Below are positions 19,138 to 28,743 of a stretch of DNA of 64,000 nt, piece by piece. Position numbers and translations under genes: made by a program. Every line of letters starts with the position of its first letter. Position 1 is the first letter of the stretch. Under the pieces are notes generated by a model. That model searched no databases. It saw nothing but the letters and a program-made list of their open reading frames with translations, and was not told the origin of the DNA. This stretch comes from CAVYOD01 sp963770045 (GTDB taxonomy: Bacteria; Acidobacteriota; Aminicenantia; Aminicenantales; CAVYOD01): assembly GCA_963770045.1 (NCBI GenBank), contig CAVYOD010000013.1, positions 62,001-126,000 of the forward strand, given 5' to 3'.

Positions 19138-20679
19138 ATGGCTGAGTCTAATAATCCTTATATGATCGTTATTTTTTTCTTATACGGGCTCTCCTTTTTT
19201 CTGTTGGGAATATCCATCAGTCTTCAATCCCGAAAGGGAAGCGAATTCAAGTTCGGAGCCTATCTGTGGCTTCTGGCCATGTTCGGTATTATTCATGGAT
19301 GCAACGAATGGCTCGATATGTTTCTGATGCTTGGAAAATCCTACTGGGCGCAATCCAGCACACAAGCCATGGAGATCATGCGTTTTTTTGCCGGCATGAT
19401 CTCATTTATTTTTCTTTTTCTTTTCGCCCTTTGCATCATATTCCTTAATAAGAGGGCTCTACAATGGCTCCTGCCGGCAAGTATCTTCTGTTTAAGTCTT
19501 TTTATCGGCACGCTTTTTATTTATGGCCTGGTTTCAGGATTCAGCAAGCAATGGTCCTTTACCAGTGATATATTGATGCGATATTGCCTTGGATTTCCAA
19601 GTGCCAGCCTGACCGCCTTCGCATTCCTAAAGCAAAAAACGGCTGATGAGATTCGAAGCCTGAATACTCCTTCAATAAACTCCTGGCTGACTGGCTCAGC
19701 CGTATTATTCGGATTATTTGCTGTTCTGGACGGCTTAATTGTCAAGGAGGCGCCATTCTTTCCCGCATCGATTTTCAATTATGAGGATTTTATACGAACG
19801 GCAGGCTTTCCGGTGCAGATTTTCAGAGCATTATGCGCGGGTGGTATATTTTATTATATACTGCGGATTATTAATATTTTCGAGATGGAAAGAAAATTCA
19901 AACTTGAAAATGCCTACAAAGAAATCATCAGAATCAGTACGAGAGAACATGAACGAGTCGGCCAGGATATTCATGATGGGTTATGCCAGGAATTGACGGG
20001 GATTCTTTTAAATGAAAAAGTCCTAGAAAAACGGCTGGATGGCCTTGGCTTGCCCGAGGCCGCCCAGCTAAAAAAAATAGCCGAATTAACCGATCAGACA
20101 ATATCTCATGCCCGGGCTCTTTCAAAGAGCCTTTACCCGGTTGCAATTGAAGAGCATGGACTTGTCCATGCTTTGCGCGACTTTGCGGATACAGTTGAAG
20201 AAATTTACACCATAAATTGTCGCCTTGAAATTGATGCTGGCATAACCATCAAAGATCATGCTGTCGCCAATCATCTTTTCAGGATCACTAGGGAAGCCAT
20301 TAACAATGCAGTTAGACATGGAAGGGCAAACACGGTTACTATTTCCCTGCATCGTGAAGCTGACGATAGGATGGTCCTTTCCATTATAGATAATGGTTCA
20401 GGTATTACACTTCCTTTTGCCTACAGCAGCGGCATGGGTTTGAAAATAATGAACTATCGGGCAAAAATGATCGATGGAACGCTCGAAATCAGCCGTCATC
20501 GGCAGGGCGGTACTCAAGTCGTTTGCATTTTTAAGCCAGGGAGGGAAGAAAAATGGAAACTCCCCCGAATAACAACCTGGGAAAAATTGAAATCATCATC
20601 GTTGACGACCATCCAGTTGTCTGCCACGGACTTGCGCAGATCGTTTCCCAAGACGATAACCTGCATGTATGTGCGATAG
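19138..20679 (+). CDS. Sensor histidine kinase, NarX/LuxR-type (HisKA_3)
   Basis: Membrane sensor kinase, 513 aa as read. About seven hydrophobic segments (residues 8-250) form an integral sensing module without an obvious periplasmic domain. The HisKA_3 dimerisation box RVGQDIHDGLCQELTG carries the phosphorylated His279, and the HATPase_c N-box (REAINNAVRHGRA) and G-boxes (DNGSGI, GMGLKIMNYRAKMI) follow. The reading frame overlaps the response regulator by 127 bp, unusually long. A one-base change in the A5 run near 20550 would end the kinase at GAATAA about 18 bp into the regulator. No strong ribosome site precedes the ATG. Confidence 0.88.
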   Translation: MAESNNPYMIVIFFLYGLSFFLLGISISLQSRKGSEFKFGAYLWLLAMFGIIHGCNEWLDMFLMLGKSYWAQSSTQAMEIMRFFAGMISFIFLFLFALCIIFLNKRALQWLLPASIFCLSLFIGTLFIYGLVSGFSKQWSFTSDILMRYCLGFPSASLTAFAFLKQKTADEIRSLNTPSINSWLTGSAVLFGLFAVLDGLIVKEAPFFPASIFNYEDFIRTAGFPVQIFRALCAGGIFYYILRIINIFEMERKFKLENAYKEIIRISTREHERVGQDIHDGLCQELTGILLNEKVLEKRLDGLGLPEAAQLKKIAELTDQTISHARALSKSLYPVAIEEHGLVHALRDFADTVEEIYTINCRLEIDAGITIKDHAVANHLFRITREAINNAVRHGRANTVTISLHREADDRMVLSIIDNGSGITLPFAYSSGMGLKIMNYRAKMIDGTLEISRHRQGGTQVVCIFKPGREEKWKLPRITTWEKLKSSSLTTIQLSATDLRRSFPKTITCMYVR

Positions 20680-21224
20680 CGGAAGATGCACAAACCGGCT
20701 TTGAGGCCATCAAGAAGCATAAGCCAGATGTCGCGATTATAGACATTTCATTGAAAGACATTAGCGGGATTGAGCTGATTAAATGGGTTAAGGATCTGGA
20801 TCTCAATGTCGCCATGCTGGTCATATCGATACACGACGAAGCGGTCTACGCGGAACGTGCTTTGAAAGCTGGAGCACTTGGTTACCTCATGAAGCAGGAG
20901 TCGCCGGATAAAATAATTCAGGCCATCCGTCAGATCCTCAAAGGCGAAATTTATGTAAGTGATTCTGTTGCGAAGCGCATGATGCGCCATTTGCTAAAAG
21001 GACATGATGAAAAGACCATGCCCATCGACAGACTGAGTGACAGGGAACTGGAAGTATTTCAAATGATCGGCAGAGGATTCAAGCCCAAACAAATCGCCGA
21101 CAAACTATGTCTGAGCATAAAAACCGTTGAAACGTACCAGTCGAATATAAAGGAAAAACTTTTTCTTAAAAATGCGTTCGAACTTGCACAATATGCTGTT
21201 CAATGGATGCAGCAGAATACATAA
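20553..21224 (+). CDS. Response regulator, NarL/FixJ family
   Basis: 223-aa DNA-binding response regulator. Receiver domain 13-130: acidic pair Asp18-Asp19 (IIIVDDHP), phosphoacceptor Asp64 (VAIIDISLKD), conserved Lys114 (GYLMKQE). The LuxR-type helix-turn-helix (about 155-215) reads LSDRELEVFQMIGRGFKPKQ, then SIKTVETYQSNIKEKL. GGGAGG precedes the ATG. Cotranscribed with the kinase. The three palindromes directly downstream, before the TonB receptor gene, are candidate binding sites. Confidence 0.93.
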   Translation: METPPNNNLGKIEIIIVDDHPVVCHGLAQIVSQDDNLHVCAIAEDAQTGFEAIKKHKPDVAIIDISLKDISGIELIKWVKDLDLNVAMLVISIHDEAVYAERALKAGALGYLMKQESPDKIIQAIRQILKGEIYVSDSVAKRMMRHLLKGHDEKTMPIDRLSDRELEVFQMIGRGFKPKQIADKLCLSIKTVETYQSNIKEKLFLKNAFELAQYAVQWMQQNT

Positions 21225-21241
21225 TTGCTGCTGAATTTTTA

Positions 21242-21297
21242 TCGGGGAATTCCCCGAATCAATAATCAGGGTTACCCTGATAGTAAAACCGGTTTTA
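21242..21297. promoter_or_regulatory. Cluster of three perfect palindromes
   Basis: Three uninterrupted dyads in 56 bp: TCGGGGAATTCCCCGA (21242-21257), ATCAGGGT-T-ACCCTGAT (21265-21281) and TAAAACCGGTTTTA (21284-21297, followed by T-rich sequence). They start 17 bp after the response-regulator stop and end 141 bp before the TonB receptor start. They may be operators, or the last one with its T-rich tail may help terminate the two-component mRNA. Confidence 0.6.
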
Positions 21298-21437
21298 TTT
21301 TTATATTTTATGTTCTTGCGATAATACCCGAAATGACGATCGATGAATCCAAGCCGAAGGATTTGTTTTGACTTATCAATGTCTGGCTGAGCGACTTTTA
21401 ATATAAGGCGTTATATATTTTTAAGGAGGTCATTTCC

Positions 21438-23609
21438 ATGCCCAAATTCTTTTTCAAAATGTTCCTTTGTGGGCTTTTGATATTTTCATTATCAACCCTA
21501 ATTGCCTCTCCGGCCATCTCCGCGCCAGGCAACGAAAAAAGCGCTGCCCAGGAAGCCACTAAGAAAAAGGAAAAAAGTGCGGGCCAGGAAACCAAGGAAA
21601 AAGGCCAGGCCGCTGAACAGAAGGAGAATGTCGAAATCACAGTCACGGCGTCTCGCGTCGAAATCCCGCTCAAGCAGAACCCCGCCGCGACGACAGTCGT
21701 TGAAACGCCGATCCTGCAGACCATGCACCGGACCATCTGCATCGACGAGGCGCTGAAGCTCGTCCCAGGCGTCAAAGTGGACAACCAAGCCGATGGCGCA
21801 CGTGTCCACCTCTCGATCCGCGGCCAAGGCATCTTAACAGAGCGCGGCACCCGGGGCATCAAAACGCTCGTGGATGGGATCCCGCTCAATGACCCGTCGG
21901 GCTTCGTTTCCGATTTCTTTGACGTGGACTGGGCGACCGTCCGTCGCGTCGAGGTTTTGCGCGGGCCGGCCGCGGCTTTCTACGGCAGCGGCTCGTCGGG
22001 TGGCATTATAAATATCTTGACCCGCGACGGCGGCCCCGGCTCCTTCTATAGCGATGTTTTTCTCAGCCGCGGGATGTACGGCCTTAAGAAAGGCCAAGGC
22101 GAAGTGGGCGGAACGACCGGGATCATGAATTATCATGTTTCCGGCTCCATGCTCACCGGAGACGGCTATCGTGATCAATCGAAATATAATGCCGATAACG
22201 CCTATGGAAAGTTCCGGTTCAATTTCAGCCCCACGGTCAAGATGACGGCGATTCTCGGCTACACGGACTTCTTCAACCAAAACCCCGAGGGCCTTAACCT
22301 CAGCTGGTTTAGCGCCAACCCGAGCGTGCTGCGGCGCATCGCCAATCCCGACTCCTATAAATATAACGAGTATCAAAAAACCGGCCGATTCACGGGCGGC
22401 GTGACCGGAACGGTCGGCCTCGCCGCGAATCTGGACCTGGCGGTGACCGCCTATTTCCGTCACACCAAGTACACCGAGTCGGTCCCTTCGTCTGTGATCC
22501 ACCGCGGCTATGACACACCCGGTCTCTCGCTCCAGGTTAACCACAATTCCGGCGAGGACTGGCTCAAGAACCATCTGAGCGTCGGGGCGGATTTCGGCTG
22601 GCAGAGCATTGACGAATTTAAGCATCCTAACCTCGGCAATGCCGTCGAAGGCCCAGGACTCCAGTCCAACCAGACCATGACCCAGAGCGCCGCGGGGATC
22701 TTTGTTCTCGACCGGCTCGAGTTTGGCCCTGAGTGGGGTGCCTCATTGAGCCTGCGCTATGACGATGTCACCTGCAAGCTGGACGATCATCTCGGCAGCC
22801 TCTCGGGCAACGCTTCGTATAAAAAAGCGACGGGACGCCTCGGCATCACCTGGAATCCTCTCTCCGACCTCGGATTCTATACGAGCTGGGGCACGGGGTT
22901 CCTGCCGCCGGGCACCGAGGAGCTGGCCAACAACCCCAACGCCTTCGGAGGATTCAACCAGGATCTCAAGCCGGCCACATCGAACGGCCAGGAGATCGGC
23001 GCAAGAGGTTCGATCAGCAAATATTTTGTCTACGACTTCGCCCTCTTTCATCTTGCCACGGACAAGGATTTCGGCCGATACAGGGTAGCCTCGCGTCCGC
23101 TAGAGACTTTCTACGGCAATGTCGGGTCGACCGCGCGCTACGGCCTGGAGGCTTCCCTCGCCTGGTTCCCTGTTGAGCCTCTTGCCTTGAGGCTGGCTTA
23201 CACCTATTCTCATTTCAAGTACGATTCTGTTGCGACACTCGCCGGGGCCACCTTTAAGGGAACTTGGCTCCCCAACTCTCCCCAGCATCAGCTCTATCTC
23301 GATGGGGAATACAAGATCACTCCTGACTTGACGGCCGGCGCCGCCTTGGAGTATCTCAGCTCCTGGTATATCGACTCGACGAACGCGATCTATCCGAACG
23401 GCTATGGCCGCACCGACCCGTACGCCCTCGTCCACGTCCGGCTCAGCTACAAGTTCAATATGGGTGGGATTCCGTGGCAGATCATGCTTTCTGGCCGGAA
23501 CATCTTCGGCGTCGAATACTACGGCTTCACCGAGCCCGACCCCGATGGTAACTCCTATCAGCCCGCCGCAACCGCAGAATGGGGACTCAGTCTGCGCCTC
23601 GGGCTGTGA
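21438..23609 (+). CDS. TonB-dependent outer-membrane receptor
   Basis: 723-aa ligand-gated outer-membrane transporter. AAGGAGGTC precedes the ATG; signal sequence about 1-28. A Lys/Glu-rich low-complexity stretch (about 30-65) is followed by ENVEITVTASRVEIP as the TonB-box region. The plug domain (about 75-190; RRVEVLRGPAAAFYGSGSSG, GGIINILTRDGG) precedes a 22-strand-type barrel. The plug resembles siderophore/cobalamin receptors, but no ligand can be assigned. Neighbouring two-component genes suggest regulated uptake. Confidence 0.92.
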   Translation: MPKFFFKMFLCGLLIFSLSTLIASPAISAPGNEKSAAQEATKKKEKSAGQETKEKGQAAEQKENVEITVTASRVEIPLKQNPAATTVVETPILQTMHRTICIDEALKLVPGVKVDNQADGARVHLSIRGQGILTERGTRGIKTLVDGIPLNDPSGFVSDFFDVDWATVRRVEVLRGPAAAFYGSGSSGGIINILTRDGGPGSFYSDVFLSRGMYGLKKGQGEVGGTTGIMNYHVSGSMLTGDGYRDQSKYNADNAYGKFRFNFSPTVKMTAILGYTDFFNQNPEGLNLSWFSANPSVLRRIANPDSYKYNEYQKTGRFTGGVTGTVGLAANLDLAVTAYFRHTKYTESVPSSVIHRGYDTPGLSLQVNHNSGEDWLKNHLSVGADFGWQSIDEFKHPNLGNAVEGPGLQSNQTMTQSAAGIFVLDRLEFGPEWGASLSLRYDDVTCKLDDHLGSLSGNASYKKATGRLGITWNPLSDLGFYTSWGTGFLPPGTEELANNPNAFGGFNQDLKPATSNGQEIGARGSISKYFVYDFALFHLATDKDFGRYRVASRPLETFYGNVGSTARYGLEASLAWFPVEPLALRLAYTYSHFKYDSVATLAGATFKGTWLPNSPQHQLYLDGEYKITPDLTAGAALEYLSSWYIDSTNAIYPNGYGRTDPYALVHVRLSYKFNMGGIPWQIMLSGRNIFGVEYYGFTEPDPDGNSYQPAATAEWGLSLRLGL

Positions 23610-23964
23610 AGACCCAATGAGCTTGGTGTCCCGGTCTTAGCAAATTTGCACTCTCTGCTTCTTTTCCAGTCCGGCCGTGCCGCTCAGCGTGCTTGCGTTC
23701 CATTTTCGCGTCCAGGTAAAATGCGCCTTTAAAGAGAGGCTTGCAGCGAAGGGAACTAGCCATTTCGTAAAAGACCAACAGTTGCCAAAGCCAAGCTAGC
23801 TGCACGATGTTCTGCACGTCTTGACATCCCTTCTCGTCCAGATTTATCATCCGTGACAATGAGACGAGGAAAAACGGGAGCATGAACGCTCATTCAGCCA
23901 TCCCAACCAAAAAGGAATTTCTTTCGCACTCAGACAGATTTTCGGCTCCAAAAGGAGAGTAGAA
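23610..23964. other. Intergenic region, no supported gene
   Basis: 355 bp between the TonB receptor and the C45-like hydrolase. A 98-codon open frame exists on the minus strand (23587-23883) but overlaps the receptor 3' end, has no ribosome site and no recognisable domain. AAAAGGAGAGTAGAA at the right end is the ribosome site of the next gene. No convincing promoter found. Confidence 0.4.
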
Positions 23965-25384
23965 ATGCGTATTAAAAAAAGCATTATCCTCTTTCTGCTC
24001 ATCGGCATTGTCAGCATCGGCGCAGTTCTAGCCGCCGCCGACCTGACCAAAGAAGAACAGACGTGGCTGGACAGGGCGTCCCGACAGGAGCGCAACGGCT
24101 GGATTTTTCTGCACATCGAGGGAAAGCCTTTTGCTCGCGGTTTTCAGCACGGCTACCTTCTGGCCAAGGAGATTGCCGAAAGCCTGCGCGTTGAAAAATA
24201 CATGGACTGGTGGAACACGGGGAAGGACGTGGCCCTTTTTTGTTGAGCAGACCTTGAAGATGTTTGCCTCGAAAATCGATCCCGAGTTCCGGGAAGAAAT
24301 GGAAGGGATTGTCGCCGGCGCCCGCAAAGCAGGGATTGACGTGAGCTACGGCGATATCGTTCTGTCAAACGCATCGTCTGAAATCATGGGTTACTGGTAT
24401 CCCTGGTTCCGTAAGGAAGCCGGTCAGCCCCTGAAAACCGGTGGGTGCAGCGCCTTTATCGCCGCCGGAAAAGCCACTTCGGACGGCCGAGTTGTCATGG
24501 CCCACAACACCTGGACACATTTTGCGAACGCTTCGTCGAATGTCGTCATCGATCTGCTGCCCGAAAAAGGATACAGAATACTGATGCAGGGATTCCCCGC
24601 TGGTATCCACAGCGGTACGGATTTTTTTATCTGTTCATCGGGACTGGTAGGGACCGAAACCACGATTGACTACTTTAAGGGATTCAACCCAGATGGAATT
24701 CCCGAGTTTGTCCGCATCCGCAAGGCGATGCAGTACGCTGGCAACCTGGACGAATGCCTCAAGATTATGATCGACGGCAACAACGGCGGCTACGCTAACA
24801 CCTGGCTCTTTGGTGACGTGCGCTCGAACGAAATCGCCCGGTTGGAGCTGGGCCTCAAATATCATCCCATCGAGCGGACGCGGGACGGTTTTTATTGCGG
24901 TTCCAACATCACTCAGAACATTCCGCTGCTGCGCGAGGAAACTGAGGGGGATTTCGATAACATCAAGTACAGCGATATCGCTAGGAAAGTGCGGTGGCTC
25001 CAGCTTTTTGACAAATGGATGGGGAAAATTGACGTGGAACGAGGCAAGATCATGCTGGCGGATCATTATGATGTCTATGCCGGCAAAGAAATTCCGAACG
25101 ACCGCAGCATCTGTGGCCATTGGGAGCTGGCTCCCGATCCGGCCGGCACTTCCGGTGACAGCTGGGCCAAGCCTTATTACCCCGCAGGTGCTCTGGACGG
25201 CAAGGTGGTGGACGCCCGGATGGCTCAGGAGATGTCCTTTTGGGCTAAATGGGGAAGCTCCTGCGAAATCCCCTTTGACGCCCAGAAGTTCCTCCAGGAG
25301 CACCGTCAGTACGATTATCTTAAGGGGTATTTGAAGAGCCGTCCGACTCAACCCTGGACGGTTTTCAAGTCAAGTTCAAAATAG
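23965..25384 (+). CDS. C45/phospholipase-B-like Ntn hydrolase (one frameshift)
   Basis: Exported N-terminal-nucleophile hydrolase of the C45 acyltransferase/phospholipase-B-like superfamily, about 472 aa. Signal sequence MRIKKSIILFLLIGIVSIGA after AAGGAGAGTAGAA. The frame stops at 24246 after KDVALFC, and the next frame continues FVEQTLKMFASKI. Dropping one T from the T6 run near 24237 restores one reading frame. The expected nucleophile is the Cys in TGGCSAFIAAG, exposed by autoprocessing, followed by the conserved GRVVMAHNTWTHFA. Role: amide or ester cleavage of acylated substrates outside the cytoplasm; substrate not predictable. Confidence 0.8.
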
Positions 25385-25605
25385 GATAGGAGCGAGCGAT
25401 TTACCAAGACCCCTAAATTTATTGAATAGCATGGTCCGTCCCCACTTTCGTGACTTTCTCCGGTCTCATCTGAGCCCGATTCCCTGCAATTTAAGGAAGA
25501 AGTAACATCCAATTCCGAAAATGATCCAGCCAAGAAAAGAGATGAAGGTGGAGGCAGAGCCGCCTCGCCGCCCCGCATTCTCTCCATGACATGAATAAAG
25601 AATGC

Positions 25606-25627
25606 CTTATCTTGGGCCGCCCCCATT
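25606..25627. repeat. 22-bp dispersed repeat, copy 2
   Basis: Identical to 460-481 and again just downstream of a minus-strand serine hydrolase stop. Here it runs into CCCCATTGATGGGG, a small hairpin. The gap 25385-25662 otherwise holds only a short minus-strand transmembrane-like fragment (WIIFGIGCYFFLKLQGIGLR, about 25471-25545) with no start codon. Confidence 0.65.
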
Positions 25628-25662
25628 GATGGGGACCCCTTTGTTAGATCAACTCTGTTAGC

Positions 25663-27165
25663 TCAATCGTTTCTGCGCTCGAAGGAACCAAAAATATCGA
25701 TGTTCATTTCGGAGATCATCGCCCTGGAGTCGATTATAAACGTAACATCCACTCCTTGGCCGACGAATAATTTGGCCATGTAAGGAATATTGGGACCGAA
25801 GGAAGCGCGGAACGTATCAAGGTATTTGTGCTGGAGCGTCGCGGAGGGATACGAATCAAAATCTAGAGCGAGCTGACCCTCCCTGAGGACAACTCTCACG
25901 TTGCCGTAGAGCGGGCTGGTGTACGTGCCCTCATACCGGTTCAGCGGCCAAGGAAGGCCTTGTGTTTTCGGGAGGGAGAAATTCTGGTTTATTTGGGCGG
26001 CGGGTGCAGATGGAGGCAGTGGTTCCAGCTTTTTCCAATCTCGCTCCGGAAGGCCGAGATACATGTCAAAAATCCTGTACATGAGGTTCGAGAGCAGCAT
26101 TGGGTAAAAGGTGTTGCAGTGGATCGCGACTCCCAGGTTCTCCTCGGGGAGCATCCCGACGATCGACCCCATGCCGTCGGTGGCTCCGGCATGCGAAACG
26201 ACGAGTTTGCCTCGATAGTCATTCAACATCCAGCACAGGCCGTATAAGTAAAAATGCGTCAAGCCGGTTGTTGTCCCTTCCATGATCGATTGTGGAGAAT
26301 TCATCACCTTCTGGGCTTCCTCGCTCCAGAGCGTCTTCCCCTGAAAGGTGCCTTTCCCCAGGTGCAGCTGAATCCATTTTGCGTAATCCAATGCGGTTGA
26401 GTTGACCGACCCGGCGGGGCCGATATTGTCGATGTTGAGCCAGGGAATCGCGGTCAACTTTCCATCCGACAGGACATAAGGAGTTGCGATGTTATCTCCT
26501 GCTCGAAAATCGCGAATACTCGTATTGCTCCTGGTCATACCGAGTGGACCGAATATTCTTTCCTTGACGTTCTCATCCCAGCTCTTTCCAGTCAGCCTGG
26601 CAACGAGTTGTCCGGCTACGGTTATCATGAGGTTCTGGTAGATAAACTGCGAACGGAATCCCGTGCTGGGCTTGACGAAGCGAACCTTATGGACGATATC
26701 ATCCCTGGTGAACGAGGAGCTCAACCAGACGAAATCCGCTTCCGGGAGTCCGCTCCGGTGGCAAAGCAGGTCGCGGACGGTGATCTCGCGTGTGACATAG
26801 GGGTCATACATTTGAAATTCAGGGAGATGATCGACAACTTTGTCGTCCCACTTGAGCTTGCCCTCGTTGACGAGCGTGGCAACCAAGGCCGCTGTGAAGG
26901 CCTTGGTCGTGGAGCCGCAGCCGAAGATGGTGCTCTCGTCAACGGGCAGCTTCTTCTCTATGTCCCTGTAGCCAAATCCCTTGGCATAGACAACATGTCC
27001 GTCCTTCACAATGGCCAGGGCCAGCCCTGGGACCTTCCAAGTCTCCATGGCCTTAGGCAATGCTTCGTCGAGATTTTTGTGGGAAATCTTGACCTGGGCA
27101 ATCTCGACTCTTGGAACAATCAATAGGGAGCCAACTACGATTATCCAGACATATTTCTTTCTCAT
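25663..27165 (-). CDS. Serine hydrolase (beta-lactamase fold) with DUF3471-type domain
   Basis: 500-aa exported hydrolase and intact paralogue of 13253-14813. Signal sequence about 4-23. Catalytic Ser85-Thr-Thr-Lys88 (GCGSTTKAF), Tyr176-Gln-Asn (FIYQNLM), family loop LLCHRSGLPEAD. The C-terminal lipocalin-like module starts LNRYEGTYTSPLYGNV (about 408). AAGGAGTCATCC precedes the ATG. It begins 20 bp after the PBP4 stop on the same strand, so the two are probably one operon, which hints at peptidoglycan or D-amino-acid peptide substrates. Confidence 0.9.
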   Translation of the reverse strand: MRKKYVWIIVVGSLLIVPRVEIAQVKISHKNLDEALPKAMETWKVPGLALAIVKDGHVVYAKGFGYRDIEKKLPVDESTIFGCGSTTKAFTAALVATLVNEGKLKWDDKVVDHLPEFQMYDPYVTREITVRDLLCHRSGLPEADFVWLSSSFTRDDIVHKVRFVKPSTGFRSQFIYQNLMITVAGQLVARLTGKSWDENVKERIFGPLGMTRSNTSIRDFRAGDNIATPYVLSDGKLTAIPWLNIDNIGPAGSVNSTALDYAKWIQLHLGKGTFQGKTLWSEEAQKVMNSPQSIMEGTTTGLTHFYLYGLCWMLNDYRGKLVVSHAGATDGMGSIVGMLPEENLGVAIHCNTFYPMLLSNLMYRIFDMYLGLPERDWKKLEPLPPSAPAAQINQNFSLPKTQGLPWPLNRYEGTYTSPLYGNVRVVLREGQLALDFDSYPSATLQHKYLDTFRASFGPNIPYMAKLFVGQGVDVTFIIDSRAMISEMNIDIFGSFERRND

Positions 27166-27185
27166 GGATGACTCCTTTCCCAGCT

Positions 27186-28621
27186 TTATTTGCCAGGCTT
27201 CGCGTTCGAGGCGATGATCGCTTTGACACAGGCTTCAATCGCTGTCCTGGCCCCTCCCCCCGCGCGATTGGCAAGAAATGAGAAAATAAAATCGCCTCTA
27301 TCGGTATGCACAGCGCCGGAGAGCGCACGGACCCCTTGGATGTAGCCTGTCTTGGCCTGGACCTTCCCCCGATATTTGCGTTCCCAGAAGTGATTTTCTA
27401 TGGTCCCGTCGATTCCACCCACGGCCAGAGTGTTTTCGTATGTTTCCCAATTGGGGCCTGACGAGAGATGGAGAAATACCTTGGCAATCGCCGAAGCGCT
27501 GAGCCGGTTTTCCCGGCTGAGTCCGCATCCGTCGGCGATCGTAAACTCCCCGTCACCAATTCCGAGGCTCCGCAAGTATTCGGACACGACGCGGCTTCCG
27601 GTCTCCCAGCTCCCCCCTTTCCCGGTCGGCTGGGCCTGCGCTCCGAGCGCTTTGAAAACGGCTTCCGCGGCCAAACCCAGGCTATCTTTGTTCATGCGCT
27701 GAAGGCAATCGATGAGTGAGGTCTTGAACTCGACGACCGGCTGGAACTCGCAACTCTCGGTCAGTGGCTGCTCGAGTATGCGCCCGCCGACCCTGATCCC
27801 TTCTCGAGTCAGGGCCTCGAATAGAAGCTGGCCAAAGAAGAGGGCCGGGTCCTCTACGGCAACCGAATACGGCCCGGCGCGACTTGCGCATTTCCCTCGG
27901 ATAAGAAGCCGCCCACGCTCGCCGGTGCGCTCCACGCTGAACCAATTCTCACGTCCAAAAACAGGCCTGACCGCGTTGACAACGCTGAAGTATCCTGTTG
28001 GAGGATCCAGGACAAGAAGGATCTTCCCCTTTTCGTTCACAATCGAAACCCCCACGCAATTGCCCAGATAGTTCAGTCCGCCCACCTCACAGGCATATTT
28101 CTGAACGAGTTGCTCCCGGGGCCAGGAGGGATGTGTGCGCTGACTATCAAAGACTGAAGTGTCCAGGATAATGTCCGAGATGGACTTGACATCCCTCTCC
28201 TTCAGGCGGGTGACAATATCCTTGATGACATTTTGATTCTGATGATGGCGCCCCGGATCGGGAGATCTTTCCGTTAAGGCCGAGGAGTGGATCTCCGCTT
28301 CCGATGACGACGAGGGAATCTCCGCAGGTGCCGACTGCGGGTCACGAAAGTAAAATCCGGCCCGAGCCGTTCAAGGGCCGCGGCCGAAGTAACGATTTTC
28401 ATGTTCGAGGCCGGGAGAAGAGCCAGATGAGGGTTTCGCTCATAAACGACCTCGCCGGTCCCGCTCCGGAGAATGCAAGCAGATATGAGGACCCTCTTCA
28501 GCGCCCGCTTGTTGAGGATGAGGTCGATCTGCCGGGGGAGATCATCAGAAGGATTGGCCAAGACGAAAAGGAGCGCGGCCAGAAAAAAATAGACGGCGAA
28601 AAAAGCCTTTTTCACGATCAC
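27186..28621 (-). CDS. dacB: PBP4-type D-Ala-D-Ala carboxypeptidase/endopeptidase (frameshifted)
   Basis: Periplasmic peptidoglycan DD-peptidase of the S13/PBP4 family. A GTG start follows GGAGACGCAGA; an in-frame ATG lies 39 bp upstream. The signal sequence (VKKAFFAVYFFLAALLFVLA) precedes the catalytic SxxK in PASNMKIVTSAAALERLG. Two one-base shifts interrupt the frame: near 28348 (FVTR, then GTCGDSLVVIGSGDPLLG) and near 28280 (then LTERSPDPGRHH). The rest is open to 27186, with KTG in QAKTGYIQGVRALSG. The expected SxN is SLG (NKDSLGLAAEAV), so the conserved Asn appears substituted. It probably trims or cleaves cross-links during wall turnover. Confidence 0.8.
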
Positions 28622-28708
28622 TCTGCGTCTCCGGCTAACATCAAACAAGAGCATATACATTAATGAAAAGAAGCGCCGGGCGCAAGCCTCTTGTTTAGGT
28701 TCGTTGTC

Positions 28709-28737
28709 TTGACTCCCCTCGAGCCATGGTCTATCAT
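28709..28737 (+). promoter_or_regulatory. Promoter of methyltransferase gene (possibly leaderless)
   Basis: TTGACT, 17 bp, TATCAT. The first downstream ATG (28744) lies 7 nt after the -10 box, where transcription itself should start, implying a leaderless message. Confidence 0.5.
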
Positions 28738-28743
28738 CGCCGC

